In this document: in pieces, positions 1 to 12,191 of the stretch | Layout: each line of letters begins with the position of its first letter | Position numbering within the stretch: the first letter of the stretch is position 1 | NCBI GenBank assembly: GCA_028583685.1 | Contig: JAMXIF010001164.1 | Span: 6,614,358-6,678,357, forward strand | Source of the DNA: Petaurus breviceps papuanus | Lineage: Eukaryota; Chordata; Mammalia; Diprotodontia; Petauridae | Length of the DNA: 64,000 nt | Reading direction: 5' to 3' | Made by a program: the position numbers and the translations under genes | Notes under the pieces: generated by a model | What the model was told of the DNA's origin: nothing | The model's input: only the letters and a program-made list of their open reading frames with translations | Database searches by the model: none

Positions 1-92
1 GTACTCCAGAAAAAAAAAAGATGGGAAGAGAGTTGGACCAGATCCAGTATAACCAGAGGAGATGATAACAGGTGATCAATTCTTCCCTATTA

Positions 93-203
93 GACCAAGA
101 GCTCCTTGAGAGTCAGAACCATTTTTTGTCTTTCTTTGTATCCCTAGCATTTAGCAGAGTGCCAGGTACTTAGTAGGTGCTAAATAGGTGCTGGCCATCT
201 GGA
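93..203 (+). repeat. L2/MIR-type 3' end
   Basis: The run 'gagctccttgagagtcag' followed by 'tatccctagcatttagcag' and a 'tagtaggtgctaaatag' end is the shared 3' tail of mammalian L2 LINEs and MIR-type SINEs. It is a short, old fragment. Confidence 0.7.
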
Positions 204-1239
204 AGAGCAGAGGATAGCAAATGCTTGTGAATTAGTTCCAGATTAGTGAAAAAAAGATTGAGAAATACCAACAATTATCAATCTATATTTCCCTGTCCCT
301 GCAAAACTTTTCTTGAGAATAATCTACACACATATTTGGGACATCTTTGATGAAGACATCAGAAGGGAGTAGGCAAATTTTCACAAATATGTTGGAGAGA
401 TGCTATGGTTTGGCAATGAATTGGGCCCATAATTAAATAGGACAGTGTGCTGGATGAATTCTGGAAATTGTTCAGTGCTTTTAATGGTTCCAATTTCTCC
501 CTTTAATAAAAGTTCATCTTTTTATCACCAATATTTTTTCCCAGTGATGCTATATGACTGTGAAGCATAGGCAGTCAGATTCCTCCCAAAATTAATGTTG
601 CAGATCACCCAAAGGACCATGGAGAATCACCTGGGGTTTAAATAGTTTTACAAGAGAAACTGTATAAAAATAATATCAAAGATATGAATAACTTCAAAAG
701 GAAGCGGGCAGGTCATGTAGAGAAAGTAATAGAAAGCTAATGGATACAAAATGTGCAACAGTGATACCTATTCAGTATCTAGAGGTCCCCAATACTTTTG
801 GTGGACTTGTGAAGTACAGGAAGACTTGGTCTACAGGAAGACAAGGATAAGAGTTAACTAGGATAAGAAGGCATGGGATAAGTTTTAATCAGTTCCAGTG
901 GGATTACAGGTGGGATTACAGTGGGATTACAGGTGCATTGAAGCATGGAAATATGCGTGTATATTTCAATCGTGTATAATACAACATGATGTATGATGTC
1001 TGAGGCATTATGGCATGGAGATGATTCTGGGTTCTCAAAACTAAACCATTGGAATACATGTTAGTAACCTGTAGGTTCCAGATATGATTCAATGATGAAC
1101 TATCTGTTGTCTAAAAATCAGACTAAGTTATTCAATTTGGATCATCACCAGATAGATTATAGAGTGATCATATTTTCTGTCATTGACATACTCTAATTTG
1201 GAAAGACCATCTATTTATTCATACATAGAGTGGTTGTGT
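204..1239. other. No gene seen; short 12-bp tandem repeat
   Basis: I see no coding signal or named repeat here. At about 898-936 the unit 'gtgggattacag' is repeated three times with small length changes, a minor local slippage duplication. Confidence 0.5.
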
Positions 1240-2260
1240 TCTGAGTAGGAGCTATATTTTAAATTAATTAATTAATTTAGTTTTAGTTTTCAACATCCAC
1301 TTTTATAAGATTTTGAGTAGCAAAATTTCCCCCCTTTCTCTCCTCCATCCTCCCCAAGATGGCATGTAATCTGATATAGGTTATATATGTACAATCATGT
1401 TAAGCATATTTCCACATTAGTCATGTTACGAAAGAAGAATCAGATCAAAAGAAAAAAAAACATGAGAAAGAAAAAAAAGAGAGGAAATAGTATGCTTTGA
1501 TCTGCATTCAGACTCCATAGTTTTTTCTCTGGGTATGGATAGTATTTTCCATCATGAATTTTTTTGTAATTGTCTTAGATCATTGCTTTGCTGAAATGAG
1601 CTAAGTCTATCAAAGTTGGTCATTACACAATGTTGCTATTACGATGTACAATGTTCTCCTGGTTCTGCTAATTTCACTCAGCATCAGTTCATGTAAGTCT
1701 TTCCAGGTTTTCCTGAAATCCACCTGATCATCATTTCTTATAGCACCATATACGACAACTTGTTCAAGTATTCCTCAACTGATGGGAATCCCTTCAATTT
1801 CCAATTATTGGCCACCACAAAAAGAACTGCTATAAATATTTTTTGTACATATGGTTCTTTTTCCCTTTTTAATGATCTCTTTGGGATACACAACTAGTAG
1901 GTATTTCTGGACCAAAGGGCAAGCACAGTTTTTATAACCCTTTGGTTAACAGTTCCAAATTGCTCTCCAGAATGATTAGATCAGTTCACAAATCCACCAA
2001 CAATGCTCCAGTGTTATAGTTTTCCCATATCTTCTCCAACATTTATCATTTTCCTGTTTTGTCATGTTAGCCAATCTAATAGATGTGAGGTGATAACTCA
2101 GAGTTGTTTTACTTTGCATTTCTCTAGTCAATAGTGATTTAGAGCATTTTCTTATTATGACTATAGATAACTTTAATTTCTTTATCCAAAAAACTGCCTG
2201 TTCATATCCTTTGACTATCAATTTGGGAATGACTTGTATGTAGATGGAATATCTTTACTA
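1240..2260 (-). repeat. L1 LINE 3' region, antisense
   Basis: On the plus strand this reads as the reverse complement of an L1 3' end: phrases such as 'ccaccaacaatgctccagtg', 'tttgcatttctctagtcaat' and 'ctgttcatatcctttgacta' are the antisense L1 signature known across therian mammals. The small minus-strand reading frame at 1976-2221 is a by-product of this element and not a gene. Confidence 0.75.
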
Positions 2261-2310
2261 ATCACATCACAGATCCTTGAGGTACTGGACAAAATGTAAT
2301 AGAATCTATG

Positions 2311-2466
<156 letters not shown>

Positions 2467-3234
2467 TATTTCCAAGAGGCTCTTGTTCTGATACATTACT
2501 GGTGCCTTGGAAATTGAGGGATCTCCCAAAGCACATTAGCATAGTGGTATAATGAGAATATCATATTAGCTAATGGTTCCCTTGAAAGGCAGATGTCACT
2601 TGACTCAAATCAAATGACTGGGCAAGAGTGAGTAAAATTAGCAAAAGGAAGCATATGTGGAAAAAGAGATTTAGTGCATGGTCAACAACTAAGGAGAGAA
2701 GGTCAAGTAAAGTACTTCTAGTTGCATGGAGAAAGGATGAGAGTTCTAGGCTTGAGGTCTACTTTCCTTTATATCACTTCATTGCTTATTATGCAAAACA
2801 TAGTTGGTCTTAATGAGTTAAATCAATATACAAGTATGCATTATTCATTAATTTTGACAAAAAAAGCTATACAGATATACTGTATTGATCCATAATAGAT
2901 GTACTTTTTTCCTTGTGAGGACAGATTATAAAGGCCTTGATGTGCCAACAATTGGTATTTCTTAGTGTGTACTTGAGTCAGAATGGTTTGAGGGAAAGAA
3001 CACTTGATGTAGAATCAGTGGGCCTCAGTTTAAATTTTAGTTCAATTTTATGGTGGCAGAATATCTTCAGTGGAGTCCTCCAGGCATCTGTACTTGGTCT
3101 TGTGCTATTTCACATTTTTGTTGATGACTTGGGTAAAGGCATAGATGGCACACTCTTCAGATTTCAGGTGATGCTTAACTTAGAGGAATAGCTAACACAA
3201 TGGAAGAGAGTCTAGCTTCAAAAGGATCTTGACA

Positions 3235-3371
3235 CTCAGCGAGTAACAGCACTCGGCTCCAGTGTCGGGATGACCTGGGGATCAAATCTGGGCTCAGATA
3301 TTTAGCACCACACCCAGAAATAACTGGCCATGTAACCTTGAGCAAGTTACTTAACCCCTATTGTTTAAAAA
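3235..3371 (+). repeat. tRNA-derived SINE, right-monomer type, 5' truncated
   Basis: The body 'ggctccagtgtcgggatgacc' through 'accacacccagaaataactg' matches the right monomer of the dimeric SINEs at 6062-6220 and 23620-23780. A 15-bp target duplication 'aaaaggatcttgaca' lies at 3220-3234 and 3372-3386 and splits the host CR1/L3 element cleanly. This shows that the right-type monomer also moved alone. Confidence 0.9.
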
Positions 3372-3694
3372 AAAAGGATCTTGACAAGCTAGAGCATTGG
3401 GCTAAATATAAGACGAAAAGGAAAATATCAACATTATAAGCCTAAAATGGGAGACCATGGATAGAAAGATGTTTTGGCAAAAAAGATATCTGAGGGTTTT
3501 AGTGGATTCCAGGGTCAGTAGTGTGATATGTAGGGCCAAAAAATAATACAATCTTGAGATTCATTAAGAGGAGTATAGTTTCCAGGAGTAGAATGGTGAT
3601 AGTTCTGATGTTCTGATAGTTCAGACACTCTGACTTCATCAGACACAACTAGAGAATTGTTCTTGGTTCTGTGTGTCATATTTTAAGAAGGGAG

Positions 3695-3905
3695 AAAGGA
3701 AGCAAAAGCATTTATTAAACACCTGTTATATGCCAGGCCTTGTGTTAAGTGCTTTTCAAATCATTATCTCATTTAATCTTCAGCTATTATTATCCTCATT
3801 TTACAGTTGAGGGAACTGAGGTAGCTAGAGGTTAAGTGACTTTGCCCAGGCTGGATTTGACCTCAGGTCTTCCTGACTTCAAGTCCAGCGTTCCACCTCG
3901 CTGTG
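3695..3905 (-). repeat. MIR-type SINE nested in CR1/L3
   Basis: It contains 'atttattaaacacctg', 'attttacagttgaggga' and the antisense tRNA-like end 'ggatttgacctcaggtc'. The CR1/L3 text resumes directly after it with 'caaggagtgtcttgaaccc'. Confidence 0.75.
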
Positions 3906-4470
3906 GCCAAAAGAGAACAACCAAGGAGTGTCTTGAACCCATATCATATGATGACTATTTGGAGGAACTGGGGCATGTTTTTCCTGAAGAAGAGAAGACT
4001 AAAGGGAAAATATGATAGCTGTCTTCAAGTATTTAAGAGCTATTGTGTAGATGAGGGCATAAATTTGTTCTACTTGACCTCTGAGAAAGGAACCTGGAAG
4101 AATGAGTGGAAGCTTCAAACAGTCAAATTTGGACTCAGTGGGAGGAACAACTTTCTAACACTATTGCTGTCCAAACATGCAATGAGATGGTAAGAAAGGT
4201 CCTGGGATCCCCCTCCTTGGAGACCTTCACACAGAGGTAGGGCGACCACTTGTTGGGCACGTTAGAGTGGAAATTCCTTTGGGGCATGGGCTGGGCCAGA
4301 TAGCTTACTGAGGAGACCTTCTCTATGATTAGGATTCTGTGATGTACATTTTCCAGCCACAGAGATCTCATTTCAAGGGGGTAGCCTATATTTAGAACAA
4401 TATTATATTTAAAGAACTTCTGATGGGAGCCAGCTGCTTGTTGCTGAACACCAAATTGGTACAACCCCCT

Positions 4471-4590
4471 TGTTTTGTAGCTGAGGCTTAGAAAGATTAA
4501 GTCATTTGACTAAGGTCACATAGGTAGTGTCAGAACTGGACCTCTCATCTCTTAGACCAATATCATTCCCACTATACTACACAGCTACTT
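4471..4590 (-). repeat. MIR-type SINE fragment
   Basis: The segments 'ttgtagctgaggcttagaaa' and 'aaggtcacataggtagtgtc' are the core of the antisense MIR-type SINE. Confidence 0.65.
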
Positions 4591-4709
4591 CCCTTCCCCC
4601 AGGATGGAAATGAAAGCATATCTCTTTTCCTGCCCACTTTCTATTTTTTAAATCTGCTCTTGCAAATTCATTTCCCTGCCATGCACATCACATTTGGAAG
4701 GGTTTCGTG

Positions 4710-4905
4710 TTTCACTGCTCTTCCCTTTCCAGTCTTTCAAAGGATGTGGAAAGCCTAGATGGGGTCCAGAAGAGAGCAATTACCATAATTAAAGGGTTGG
4801 AAAATAAGATTTGTTTAGAAAGGGCAAAGAAATTGGGATTACCATATTGGTTTGAAAATAGACTGCCTCTGAATATAGACCACACCCTTCAAATACAACT
4901 GCTTT
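4710..4905 (+). repeat. Diverged CR1/L3-like fragment
   Basis: The phrase 'ggggtccagaagagagcaat' resembles the CR1/L3 3' region. The open frame at 4707-4907 appears to be residual LINE text. Confidence 0.4.
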
Positions 4906-4909
4906 AAAG

Positions 4910-5735
4910 AAAAAAGAACACATATGTAAGTATAAGGAGGTGAAGGATCTAGGTAAATGGGCATGAATGCAAGGCTAAGACTTCCAGGTCCAGGGTTGTT
5001 AAGTGTGTCCTTGAAACATGCAGAAGCTTCAGGGCAGTTTGCCTGATGAAAGGAACTTACTCCAGCTTAAGAGCCTGGGGTCGCTCCCTTTGAAGGGGAG
5101 TGAGGTCAGATAAAGCCAGATCTTGATATGATGTAGTTGGGCACTGCTGTCAGAAAGAGGCCAACACTTAAGAGAGGACTCACAAAAGAGCAATAACTTC
5201 TCCCAGGGAGGAGAAGCCTGGGTAGCCAATGGCAACTTTAACTGACGGCAGCTGTGGAGAAGTGGGCCAACAACAGACAGCTCTTGTGGGGAAGGGGTAA
5301 ATAAGGTGGAATGGAACATCCATGAAACATGACAGGAACACCAGCCTAGGATCATGACCTGTCTAAGGATGAGGACCTCTCCTGCCTGTAGGACTGGCAT
5401 TTGTGGGAGATCAACCCCTTTGTGAAAGATGGTGTTGGGGAATTCTATCCCTTGTTTTTACTTTGCTATTTAGTTTTCTAAATGCTAGTTTGAATATACA
5501 TGTCATCTGATTTGGACTGAAAAATTCATGGATTGGCGAGTTACAAGTAATGGGTTTGAATAGATGAAGGGTCCAGATGACCATCAATTGTGGTAGAATG
5601 TTCAAGTGAGCTTATGTAGCCCTGGATATTTGTAAAGTATACGGTGAGGGAAAAGAATCAAACAAAACACTTCTTCTAGTCTGCTATTAGGTATTTCCTA
5701 GACCCTAATTTCAGAAGAAGAAGAAAAAAAGAAAA
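4910..5735. other. No recognised gene or repeat
   Basis: There is a chance 123-codon minus-strand frame at 5029-5400, but I recognise no domain and no splice context. The segment is not obviously low-complexity and could be an unassigned old repeat. Confidence 0.4.
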
Positions 5736-5744
5736 AATTGGCCT

Positions 5745-5903
5745 AGGGGTGGCTAGGTGGAGCAGTGAGTAGAGCACTGGCCCTAGAGTCAGGAGGACCT
5801 GAGTTCAAATCTGACCTCAGACACAACACAAAAAAAAACTAGCCGTGTGACCTTGGGCAAGTCACTTAACCCCAAATTGCCCTCCAAAAAGGAAAAAAAA
5901 AAG
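5745..5903 (+). repeat. Marsupial tRNA-derived SINE
   Basis: It begins 'ggggtggctaggtggagcag', has B box text 'gagttcaaatctgacctc', then 'ggcaagtcacttaacccca' and an A-rich tail. It is the first unit of a three-SINE array. Confidence 0.9.
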
Positions 5904-5914
5904 GATATAAGTAA

Positions 5915-6220
5915 GGGGAGGCCAGGTAGCACAGCGAGTAAGAGCACTGGCTCCAGTGTTGAGAAGACCTGGAGATCGAATCCCGGGCTCAGACACTTGG
6001 CACCCACCCAGAAACACCTGGCCGTGTAACCTTGAGCAAATTACTTAACCCCAATTGCTTAGGGGCGGCCAGGTGGCTCAGCGAGTAAGAGCACCGGCTC
6101 CAGTGTTGGGACGACCTGGAGATCCAATCCCGGGCTCAGACACTCAGCACCACACCCAGAAATAATTGGCCGTGTAACCTTGAGCAAGTTACTTAACCCC
6201 GATTGCTTAAAAAAAAAAAA
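5915..6220 (+). repeat. Dimeric tRNA-derived SINE (left + right monomer)
   Basis: The left monomer (5915-6061) carries 'ttgagaagacctggagatcg' and 'cacccacccagaaacacctg'. The right monomer (6062-6220) carries 'ttgggacgacctggagatcc' and 'accacacccagaaataattg', and only the right one ends in a pure A run. Each monomer has a Pol III B-box-like 'gatcgaatc' or 'gatccaatc'. The monomer order and the junction 'ccaattgcttaggggcggcc' are the same as in the minus-strand dimer at 23620-23927. Confidence 0.88.
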
Positions 6221-6291
6221 TGGCCTATATGTGCACATACTATTAAACATTGAGATAAGTTGTGTGACCTTGTTGGCAATATCATAGTTAT

Positions 6292-6476
6292 CAGGGGTGT
6301 CAAATTCAAATAGAAATACCTAAGGATCCCTACTGACAGCGTGTTGACTCAGAAAACCACATGTTAACATTATCTATGCTCTATTGTTTTTATTCATTTT
6401 TTAAAATATTTCTCAATTACGTTTAAACTGGGTTCTCTGCCTCCTTGGCCTCTCTTGTGTTTGATACTTCTGCCCT
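6292..6476 (+). mobile_element. Non-autonomous hAT-like element
   Basis: The left end is 'caggggtgtcaaattc' and the right end 'tttgatacttctgccct', forming imperfect terminal inverted repeats of the hAT-Charlie kind. Related copies lie at about 33225-33450 and 36960-37200 ('ttgactcagaaaacca' is shared). Confidence 0.6.
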
Positions 6477-6479
6477 TGA

Positions 6480-7340
6480 CCTTAGGAAGACGCCTTTGGA
6501 AGGACTTTCACATTTATTTATACAACTATTTATGGCCATGGCCCAGAGAAGAAAAGAAAACCTGCTAAATTGGTCAGGGCTGAAAGAACTTTTACAGTGG
6601 TGAAGAAAATGGGAAGGGGTATGGTGAGTACTGCTTGGACCTTTTTCTCATCGGAGTTGGCCCAAAGAGGGAATAACATACATGCTAAGTTGAATATAGG
6701 GAAATAGGAGAGGAGGCAGAAAATAGAAGAGGAGGCTTATAGAAGGGAGGGAGGACTGGGGGAGGTGGTAGTCAGAAGCAAAACACTTTTGAAAAGGGAC
6801 AGGGTGAAAGGAGAGAGGAGAAGGATATGGGGAGGGGGAGGATGGAGAGAAATACATAATAATCATAACTGTGAATGTGAATGGGATAAAAGCAGAACCA
6901 GGAGAACATTGTACACAGTAACAGCAATATTGTATGATGATCAGCTGTGAATGGCTTAGCTATTCTCACTAATATAATGATCCAAGACAATTACAAAGGA
7001 CTTAGGATGAAAAATGCTATCTTCCTCCAGAGAAAGAACTGATGGAGTATGATGGCAGATCGAAGCATTCTTTTTTAAGACTTTATTTTTCTTCTATTTT
7101 TTGGTCTGTTCTTTCTTTCATGACATGATTAATATGGAAATACATTTTGCATGACTGCACACATATAATCTAGATCAAATTGCTTGCCTTTTCAATGAAG
7201 GGGGAAGAGAGGCAGAAAGGGAGAGACTTTGAAAATCAAAATTTTAAAAAACAAATGTCAAAAATTATTTTTACATGTAATTGGAAAAAATAGAATATTA
7301 AAAACTATTTCTCACTTGACTTTTTAAAATTCTAATTGCA
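6480..7340. other. No gene; purine-rich stretch and repeat tail
   Basis: From 6690 to 6850 the plus strand is strongly purine-rich (GGGAGGA-type text). From about 7020 to 7330 a dispersed repeat ('cagatcgaagcattc', 'catgactgcacacatataat') ends in A-rich sequence. I think it is a LINE or LTR 3' end but do not assign a family. Confidence 0.4.
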
Positions 7341-7344
7341 CTAT

Positions 7345-7960
7345 TTAAAATTGTATTATTATTTTTTTTTTTTGTGGTTCTCCATCCCTTGTTTGCTTAA
7401 ACATAACCAAAGATCTCCAAGGGTCTTTCTTCTGTCCTTCATATTTTTAAATGATAGGACTATTTATATGTAGAACATTTACTTATTTGGAGCTCATTGT
7501 GGTACATGGTTTATTGTTTAAGGTGCTAATCTAAACCCTATTTTGTGCTAAACTCTTATATAGTTTTTCAGCCATTCTTGTTGGACAGGGAATCCTTTCC
7601 CAAGGACTTTGGAATAGTGCATCTATTAAACATTTGGGAACTGAATTCATTTGCTTCTAGATCTTGCATATCTATTTTGGCCCACTTTTTGATGAACAAG
7701 GGCCAAATAATTGTAATGACTGCTATTTAATAGTGTTGTTTGAGATCTGGTAATGCTTTTATTCTTTTCATTATTTCTCTTGAAATTCTTGACCTTTTGT
7801 TCCTCTAATAATGACTTCTATATCACCTCATCTACACAGTCATCATCAAAAATATTCCATAGCCCCCTAATATCTGCTATGGTCTTTTTCATTTTTTTGC
7901 AGATTGCAGTCCTACATGATATCTGCCATACTGCATAAACAAGGAAATACAGGTATCAAA
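7345..7960 (-). repeat. L1 LINE 3' region, antisense
   Basis: The plus strand reads 'cattcttgttggacagggaa' then 'tcctttcccaaggactttgg', the antisense counterpart of a segment well known from therian L1 elements. Both small plus-strand frames here belong to this element. Confidence 0.65.
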
Positions 7961-8099
7961 ATTAGGGGGTTTTGTTTCATGAATCAACTTAGTATTGGTG
8001 AAATAACTACAATTTCTCAAGTACAGCAGGTCTTATTATCCTCTTCTCATTCAACTTAGAGCTTAACTCAGTGTCTATTGTGTTGAGGGTTAACATGAT

Positions 8100-8262
8100 A
8101 TATTGTCTAACATGGATGTACACACATATACATTCATGTATGTGTGTATATATTGGGTGAATAATATATAAATATATAATATGTGTATTATGTATGCATA
8201 TATATTTATATATGTGCATATAACATACACAGGCATATATATTATATGTATGTGTGTTTATT
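8100..8262. repeat. AT/GT-rich low-complexity tract
   Basis: Interleaved TATA, TGTG and CATA runs with no consistent unit, probably a decayed dinucleotide repeat. Confidence 0.8.
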
Positions 8263-8418
8263 TTTGAGCAGGGGATTGATATAATTGGTCCTGTTAGGTA
8301 AGGTTATTTTAACAGCTGTGTGAAAAATGAATTGGAGAAAGAATTGAAGGTAAAGGGATTACTATACCGTGTCTCCTTTCTTTCCATGCTAAAATTCTTG
8401 AACACATTTTCTATATAT

Positions 8419-8612
8419 CAGTGGTTTTCAAACTTTTTCACAGTGGTAGAGACACAGTTTGAACTAAATATTGGCAGAACCTTAGTAGTAAAATCCTCCA
8501 AAATTATTATTTTTAATTCCAATGAACAAACAACATAAGCTATTTATCAAAAAAAAAAATAAACTTGAGGTGATTCATGCTCCTTTGAATCACAATTTGA
8601 GAAACACGGTTA
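8419..8612 (+). mobile_element. Non-autonomous hAT (Charlie/MER5-like) element
   Basis: The left end 'cagtggttttcaaactt' and the right end 'aatttgagaaacacggtt' form imperfect inverted ends of the MER5/Charlie type. About 194 bp, no transposase. Confidence 0.6.
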
Positions 8613-9479
8613 TACATGATGCCTCTGCTTCCTTGATGCTCAGTCTCTCCTCCCCCTCTGACAATCTGGTTGCTATCATTATTGTTATTATTTCCATACT
8701 ATCTTAGGAACCCACAGCAGCCATGCTTATTCATACATCATTGACAGCCAAATCAGTGCCTCATTGGATAGAGAGTCCTATGTGTATCTCTCTGGGTCAC
8801 CCCAGTATCTTTGTGTGTTTTCAAGATGCCACATTCAATGTAATTTCTCTTTTATTCTCAAAGGCATTCAAAATTATTCTCAGGAGAATGGCACCACCTG
8901 CTTAGGAAGTTACTTACAAGTTAATGCTATTGATTCAAAGGGAATTAGAGAATTAGAATTAAGCAGGAGTTATCTTCTTCTGACTTGAACTTCACCCAGT
9001 ATGGTATGTAGGGTGAGTAATTAGCTAGTTAAGTAGCATTTATTCAAGGATATGAAAACTTTTCATAATGGTCATCAACGCACAATATTAGTGGATAATA
9101 GATCAGTGAAAATTTTTAGTGTAGGGGCAATGTAGGGTAGGTAGTAGATAGAGAATTAGGCTTGGAGTCAGGTACACTGAGATCCATATCCCCCTCTGAC
9201 AATTATTGGCTCTGGGACTGAACTGGACTAATTTCCTTCAGTTCTTTTCTTCAGGGAACTACCTAAGACTTTTGTACAAAGTCACCAATAGTTTACAATC
9301 TTTATGGATGGAGGGAGTTCCCATACAGAGAGTTACTCAGGGAGATTAATCACATATCTTTAGAGCTTTAAAGGAAAACAGATATGTAAAAGTTAAAGGG
9401 ATGCAATTGGACCTTTGATTTCATTCCCAATTACTATGCTCAGAAAGCAGGTCAGTTCCTCCTTTGCAATCTAAAGTAA

Positions 9480-9625
9480 TAGGGAGTTGGCTGGGGAACC
9501 TGAGAGGTTAAATGAATGGCCATGGGTTACACCACTAATATGTGTCAGAGGCAGGATTTGAACGCCAGACCTTCCTGACTCTGAGACTAGCTTTCTATTG
9601 GCTTACTCCACACTGTCTTTATCCT
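9480..9625 (-). repeat. MIR-type SINE fragment
   Basis: The text 'ggcaggatttgaacgccaga' and 'cttcctgactctgagactag' is the antisense tRNA-related end of a MIR-type SINE. A weak sense-strand SINE fragment also lies at about 9128-9230. Confidence 0.65.
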
Positions 9626-10244
9626 CATATATTCACATCAGTGAAAGTTGTCATTCTTTTTTTTAAATTAAGCTTCAATGATAATGAATAAATTTCCAAA
9701 TGTCTCTATGTGTCTATTCACTTAACAAACTTGAGACTCTTGCAAGAGCATAACCTGTTGGAGATGTCCAATGTGCAGTTGATGATGAGACTGGAGCTCA
9801 AGAGATATACTTGGGTAAAATATAAAGATCTGGAATTCATCTCCATAGAGGTGATAATTATATCAGTAGGAGTTGATGGGATCACCAAGAAATAAAATAT
9901 TGGGGAAGAAGAGCACTCCAAGTAGATTGCTGAGGAATAGCTATGATGACTGGGTGACACTCTGTGGAATGATAATCTAACAAAGGCGACTCAAGAGGAG
10001 AAAAGCAGAAGGAGAAGTACCAGGGATGAGCAGGGTCATAAAACCCCATATGAAGCCAATGTTGATGATACAAACGAGCCCCATGTTTTGAAACTTCCAG
10101 TCTCAAGCACAATTTTTCTACATGGAACTTTCTCTCATAAAATAAACAAGACAATGGTTAGACCACCCACTATGTACAAAGGACTAAGTGTCTATAGGCT
10201 TGCATACAGGGAGCAAAACTACTAAACCCAATTTTGTAAGGAAT

Positions 10245-10400
10245 CCAATATCTGTGAATTTTTATAATTGTATTTTAGCATAATTAATTTCCTTTATAAT
10301 CTTAGGCATTTTATTTTATGCATTAAGAACATTATTCTGAGAAGAGTTCCATACTTCACCAGACTTCCAAAGGGGGCCATATAACCCCAAATAAGCAAAT
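10245..10400 (+). repeat. Dispersed marsupial repeat (R2 family)
   Basis: It contains 'ttttattttatgcattaaga', 'acattattctgagaag' and 'cttcaccagacttccaaagg'. Related copies lie at 14178-14360, 34350-34640, 44655-44855 and 47815-47990. I do not know the family name. Confidence 0.7.
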
Positions 10401-11784
10401 GAAGAAACAAATAAATGAATGAATGTATAAAAAGATAAATAGTCGATAGATGAATAGATATAGATTAAGCACCTTCATGCATTAGAGATCATAGGTTTTT
10501 AAGTTGGAAAGGGCCTTAGAGTCAGGTTGATAAGTATTTATTTAGTTAGTGCTTACTATATACTAGGTACTGTAGTAATTGGAAGGAATCTAATTATAAG
10601 GAAAAAGAAATAATCTCTTTCTTTAAAACGTTTCAGTTCTACTGTGGTAAGAGAACACATAGAAGGAACTGAGAAGCAGTGGTTGGAGTGGGAGAGAACG
10701 CTCTGGTGGAGAGTCAGAAGCAAGACCCAAAGACAAATGAATATGGCTGTCCTGGGCCCCTCCCTTCAAATGGAAGGTTTAGAAGAAATTTACATGATAA
10801 ATTTATTATATATTTTAAAGGAACAGCAAGTTGTGCATAACAGATCTGCAGTTTCCTGTGCAATCATCTTTTTTTTTTTTTACTATACTTTGTTATGGAA
10901 ATACTTGTTTTATTCCATAAAATAAAAAATTTAATTTAAAAAAATAATAGAACCAAAGCCAGAAAGATTAAGTGATTTGTCCAATGATACATGAAGTAAG
11001 TGGGGGAGAATCAGAAAGTGATCACAGGTTCCTCACATCCAAATCCAGGCTTCTTTCCACAACTCTGAGATGCCTCAGAATCTAGTTTTGCCTGTGTACT
11101 CCACAGAACTCTCATTGTAGATAAAAGCCCTTGTCTTTTCATTTCATCTTATTCTGGGGCATGCTTTCCCCATTGCTGTTCCAATGAAAGTCTTTCTAGT
11201 CCCTTCACCAACTACCCTCAGAACTGATTCTATCACTTTATTTTTATTTTTGTTTTATTCTGTTCCTTCAAGAAAACACAGAAGCGGTACTATGGTTTTG
11301 GTGGTATGTGTCAGAATGGATGGTGACAGTGGCTGTGGGAAAAGATGAGAAGAATGGAAAAAAAAAGCAGGCGGCAACATTATCTTGAAGAGAAATGCAT
11401 TGCAACATTTTTGCTTCCTCTACTTTGGTTTCCTTGTTCAGACTCCATGTTTTGTGGTACTTACAAGACTTCTAATTTTAGGACAAGGCAGAATTTTTAT
11501 AATTCTGTTCATTAAGATGCTCACTTTTAAATACAGTTTCAAGAATTCTATACACATTTATGCCATGGCGATTGAGAGCCCAACAGCTAAGTAAACCAAG
11601 CTACTGACTTTCATAGCCCTTAGTTTCTTTATCTCTAAAAATGAGAGGTTTGACTAAGATCCTGCTGGTTCTAAATCCTATTATTCTCCTGTTTAATTTT
11701 ATGCTGATTGAAACTGGGAGAATGTCAGCTTCTTGAGGGCAGGGACAGTTTTCGTTGGTTTTCCTAGCTGGGATATATCAGCTA

Positions 11785-12005
11785 GGGTGTAAAAATACTG
11801 GACATGGAGTCAGGAAGACCTGAATTCAAATGCTCACTCAGACACTAGCTGCATGTCCCTGGGCAATGACTTAACTCCTGTCTATTTCATCATCTATAAA
11901 ATCGGTATAATGATAGTATCAATCTCACAAGGTTTTTGCGATGGTCAAATAATATATGTAGAGTGCTTTGTAAACCTTAAAGCACTACGAAAATATTAAC
12001 TATTT
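11785..12005 (+). repeat. Marsupial tRNA-derived SINE with long 3' region
   Basis: The sequence 'ggagtcaggaagacctgaat' is followed by 'ccctgggcaatgacttaact', 'catctataaaatcggtataa' and 'gtagagtgctttgtaaacct'. This is the longer, older form of the SINE, which also occurs at 24268, 36289, 51010, 51870 and 55380. Confidence 0.8.
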
Positions 12006-12071
12006 TTCCTGTTATTTTCATCATTATTATTGTTGCTATAGAGGTATTAGTGTGCTACTTATTAGATAGAA

Positions 12072-12191
12072 CAGGGATGGGGAAGCTGAGACCTCGAGAC
12101 CACATGTGGTCTTAAGTGCAGCCTTTTGGCCAAATCCAAATTTCTTTAGAAGGTTACATGTGGTCTCAAGGCTGTAGGTTCCTCACCCCTG
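12072..12191. mobile_element. Short palindromic hAT-type element
   Basis: Ends 'cagggatggggaagct' and 'aggttcctcacccctg' are inverted repeats, and the interior is itself palindromic ('cacatgtggtct' against 'acatgtggtctc'). The 8-bp flanks 'agatagaa' and 'ggatagat' agree at six positions, as expected of an old hAT target duplication. A longer relative is at 19286-19464. Confidence 0.75.

Larger units (their letters stand above)
2930..4340 (+). repeat. CR1/L3 LINE fragment with two nested SINEs
   Basis: The plus strand encodes a decayed reverse-transcriptase segment (SGVLQASVLGLVLFHIFVDD near 3075-3140, the family motif being [20 protein letters not shown]), followed by the usual CR1/L3 3' text ('gatagctgtcttcaagtatt', 'ggaggaactggggcatg'). 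Two SINEs interrupt it, at 3235-3371 and about 3695-3905. This is an inactive old LINE. Confidence 0.85.

Noticed and set aside
1976-2221. Minus-strand 81-codon frame
   Set aside because: It falls entirely in the L1 3' region.
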